Shown here: piece by piece, positions 63,608-64,000 of the stretch
Layout: every line of letters starts with the position of its first letter
How positions within the stretch are numbered: position 1 is the first letter of the stretch
Assembly (NCBI GenBank): GCA_035926095.1
Contig: JAVRQT010000003.1
Location: 1,674,001-1,738,000, forward strand
DNA length: 64,000 nt
Direction: 5' to 3'
Origin: Elasticomyces elasticus
Taxonomy: Eukaryota; Ascomycota; Dothideomycetes; Mycosphaerellales; Teratosphaeriaceae
Made by a program: the position numbers and the translations under genes
The notes under the pieces: model-generated
Told to the model about the DNA's origin: nothing
What the model saw: the letters and a program-made list of their open reading frames with translations, nothing else
Database searches by the model: none

Positions 63608-64000
63608 CTAGCTTCTATCATGCTTCTGCCAGTATACCTCGGACTCTTCTCCTAGACACCGCGCCTGTCTGTTAGCGCCTAGCATGCGTTTTGGCCACAA
63701 CCGACAACTCACTCGCCGCAACATCTTCTCGATCTGGCCTTGATTTTGGCCAGTCTGTCCTCTCTGTGTGCCGGAGTGTGACATTTTGGAAACGGCAAGG
63801 CGAAGTGCATCGTCCGCGAGCTGCTTTGTGATCTCGACCTCTCGATTCCTCTTTACGAGCTTGTCCGCAAATTCTTTGTAGGTTTGTCGGCTCCATTTAT
63901 CGCTCGAGCCTTTGGTCTTCTCGCCTGGCCGGTCCTCGATAAGTGTCGGGATGGTAAGTTTCGTGACTTCATCCGAGTTTAGGTATGCAGCGGGAGACGC
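63608..64000 (-). CDS. Small protein of unknown function, tandem copy 2 (5' end outside window)
   Basis: Last two exons visible: 63713 to beyond 64000, and 63608-63664, separated by a 48-nt intron (GTGAGT...CTAACAGACAG). The protein piece reads SDEVTKLTIPTLIEDRPGE, DKWSRQTYKEFADKLVKRN, TKQLADDALRLAVSKMSHSG, EKMLRR|ARCLGEESEVYWQKHDRS and stop. It aligns to copy 1 throughout, including the phase-0 intron after the M-L-x-R sequence. Function unknown. Confidence 0.6.
   Translation of the reverse strand, partial: ASPAAYLNSDEVTKLTIPTLIEDRPGEKTKGSSDKWSRQTYKEFADKLVKRNREVEITKQLADDALRLAVSKMSHSGTQRGQTGQNQGQIEKMLRRVSCRLWPKRMLGANRQARCLGEESEVYWQKHDRS

Overview
This is a filamentous ascomycete chromosome segment. 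The evidence is short GT-AG introns (mostly 48-86 nt) with CTAAC/CTGAC-like branch sites, compact gene spacing, and CpA-to-TpA decay of a transposon that looks like repeat-induced point mutation (RIP). The gene set is also fungal: Cdc24, Apd1, a single-exon Vps13 and a Dal5-type permease. A Dothideomycete, perhaps Mycosphaerellales, is my guess from the overall look and is not proven. A run of 100 N marks an assembly gap at 6286-6385.

Layout. 0-6 kb: the 3' part of a type-B carboxylesterase, a GNAT acetyltransferase, an Apd1-like Fe-S protein and an OB-fold-like protein. 6-8.4 kb: repeat-rich, gene-poor DNA with a gapped 9-bp minisatellite, a direct repeat and a 397-bp hAT-type MITE with an 8-bp target duplication. 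8.4-9.1 kb: a small secreted cysteine-rich protein that needs a 10-nt micro-exon. 9.2-32.6 kb: seven intact and at least four broken copies of one intronless family. Its members share an LPxE(L/I)Rxx(I/V)Y start resembling F-box/2EXR modules. They are interleaved with conserved genes: an FWD-1/beta-TrCP-like F-box-WD40 protein, a second GNAT, a Dal5-like transporter and Cdc24. 33-36.7 kb: a DUF3429/TMEM69-like mitochondrial membrane protein and, divergently, a 409-aa secreted protein of unknown function.

36.7-42.4 kb is a repeat island: four kinds of short satellite (about 250, 99, 107 and 98 bp units), a RIP-inactivated hAT transposon of about 3.5 kb, and a 433-bp solo LTR with a 5-bp target duplication inserted in that transposon. 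42.4-52.1 kb is one uninterrupted 3244-codon VPS13 gene. 53.9-62.3 kb holds a cyclase-family hydrolase, NDUFV1/NUO51 of complex I, a nuclear-type unknown protein, QCR6 of complex III and mitochondrial Mn-SOD. The right edge carries a tandem pair of small paralogous genes of unknown function, the second cut by the window end.

How it fits together. Conserved housekeeping genes (polarity, lipid transfer, respiration, ubiquitin ligase) alternate with fast-evolving accessory DNA. The most unusual content is the decaying, locally duplicated LPxELR family and the nested hAT/LTR/satellite island.
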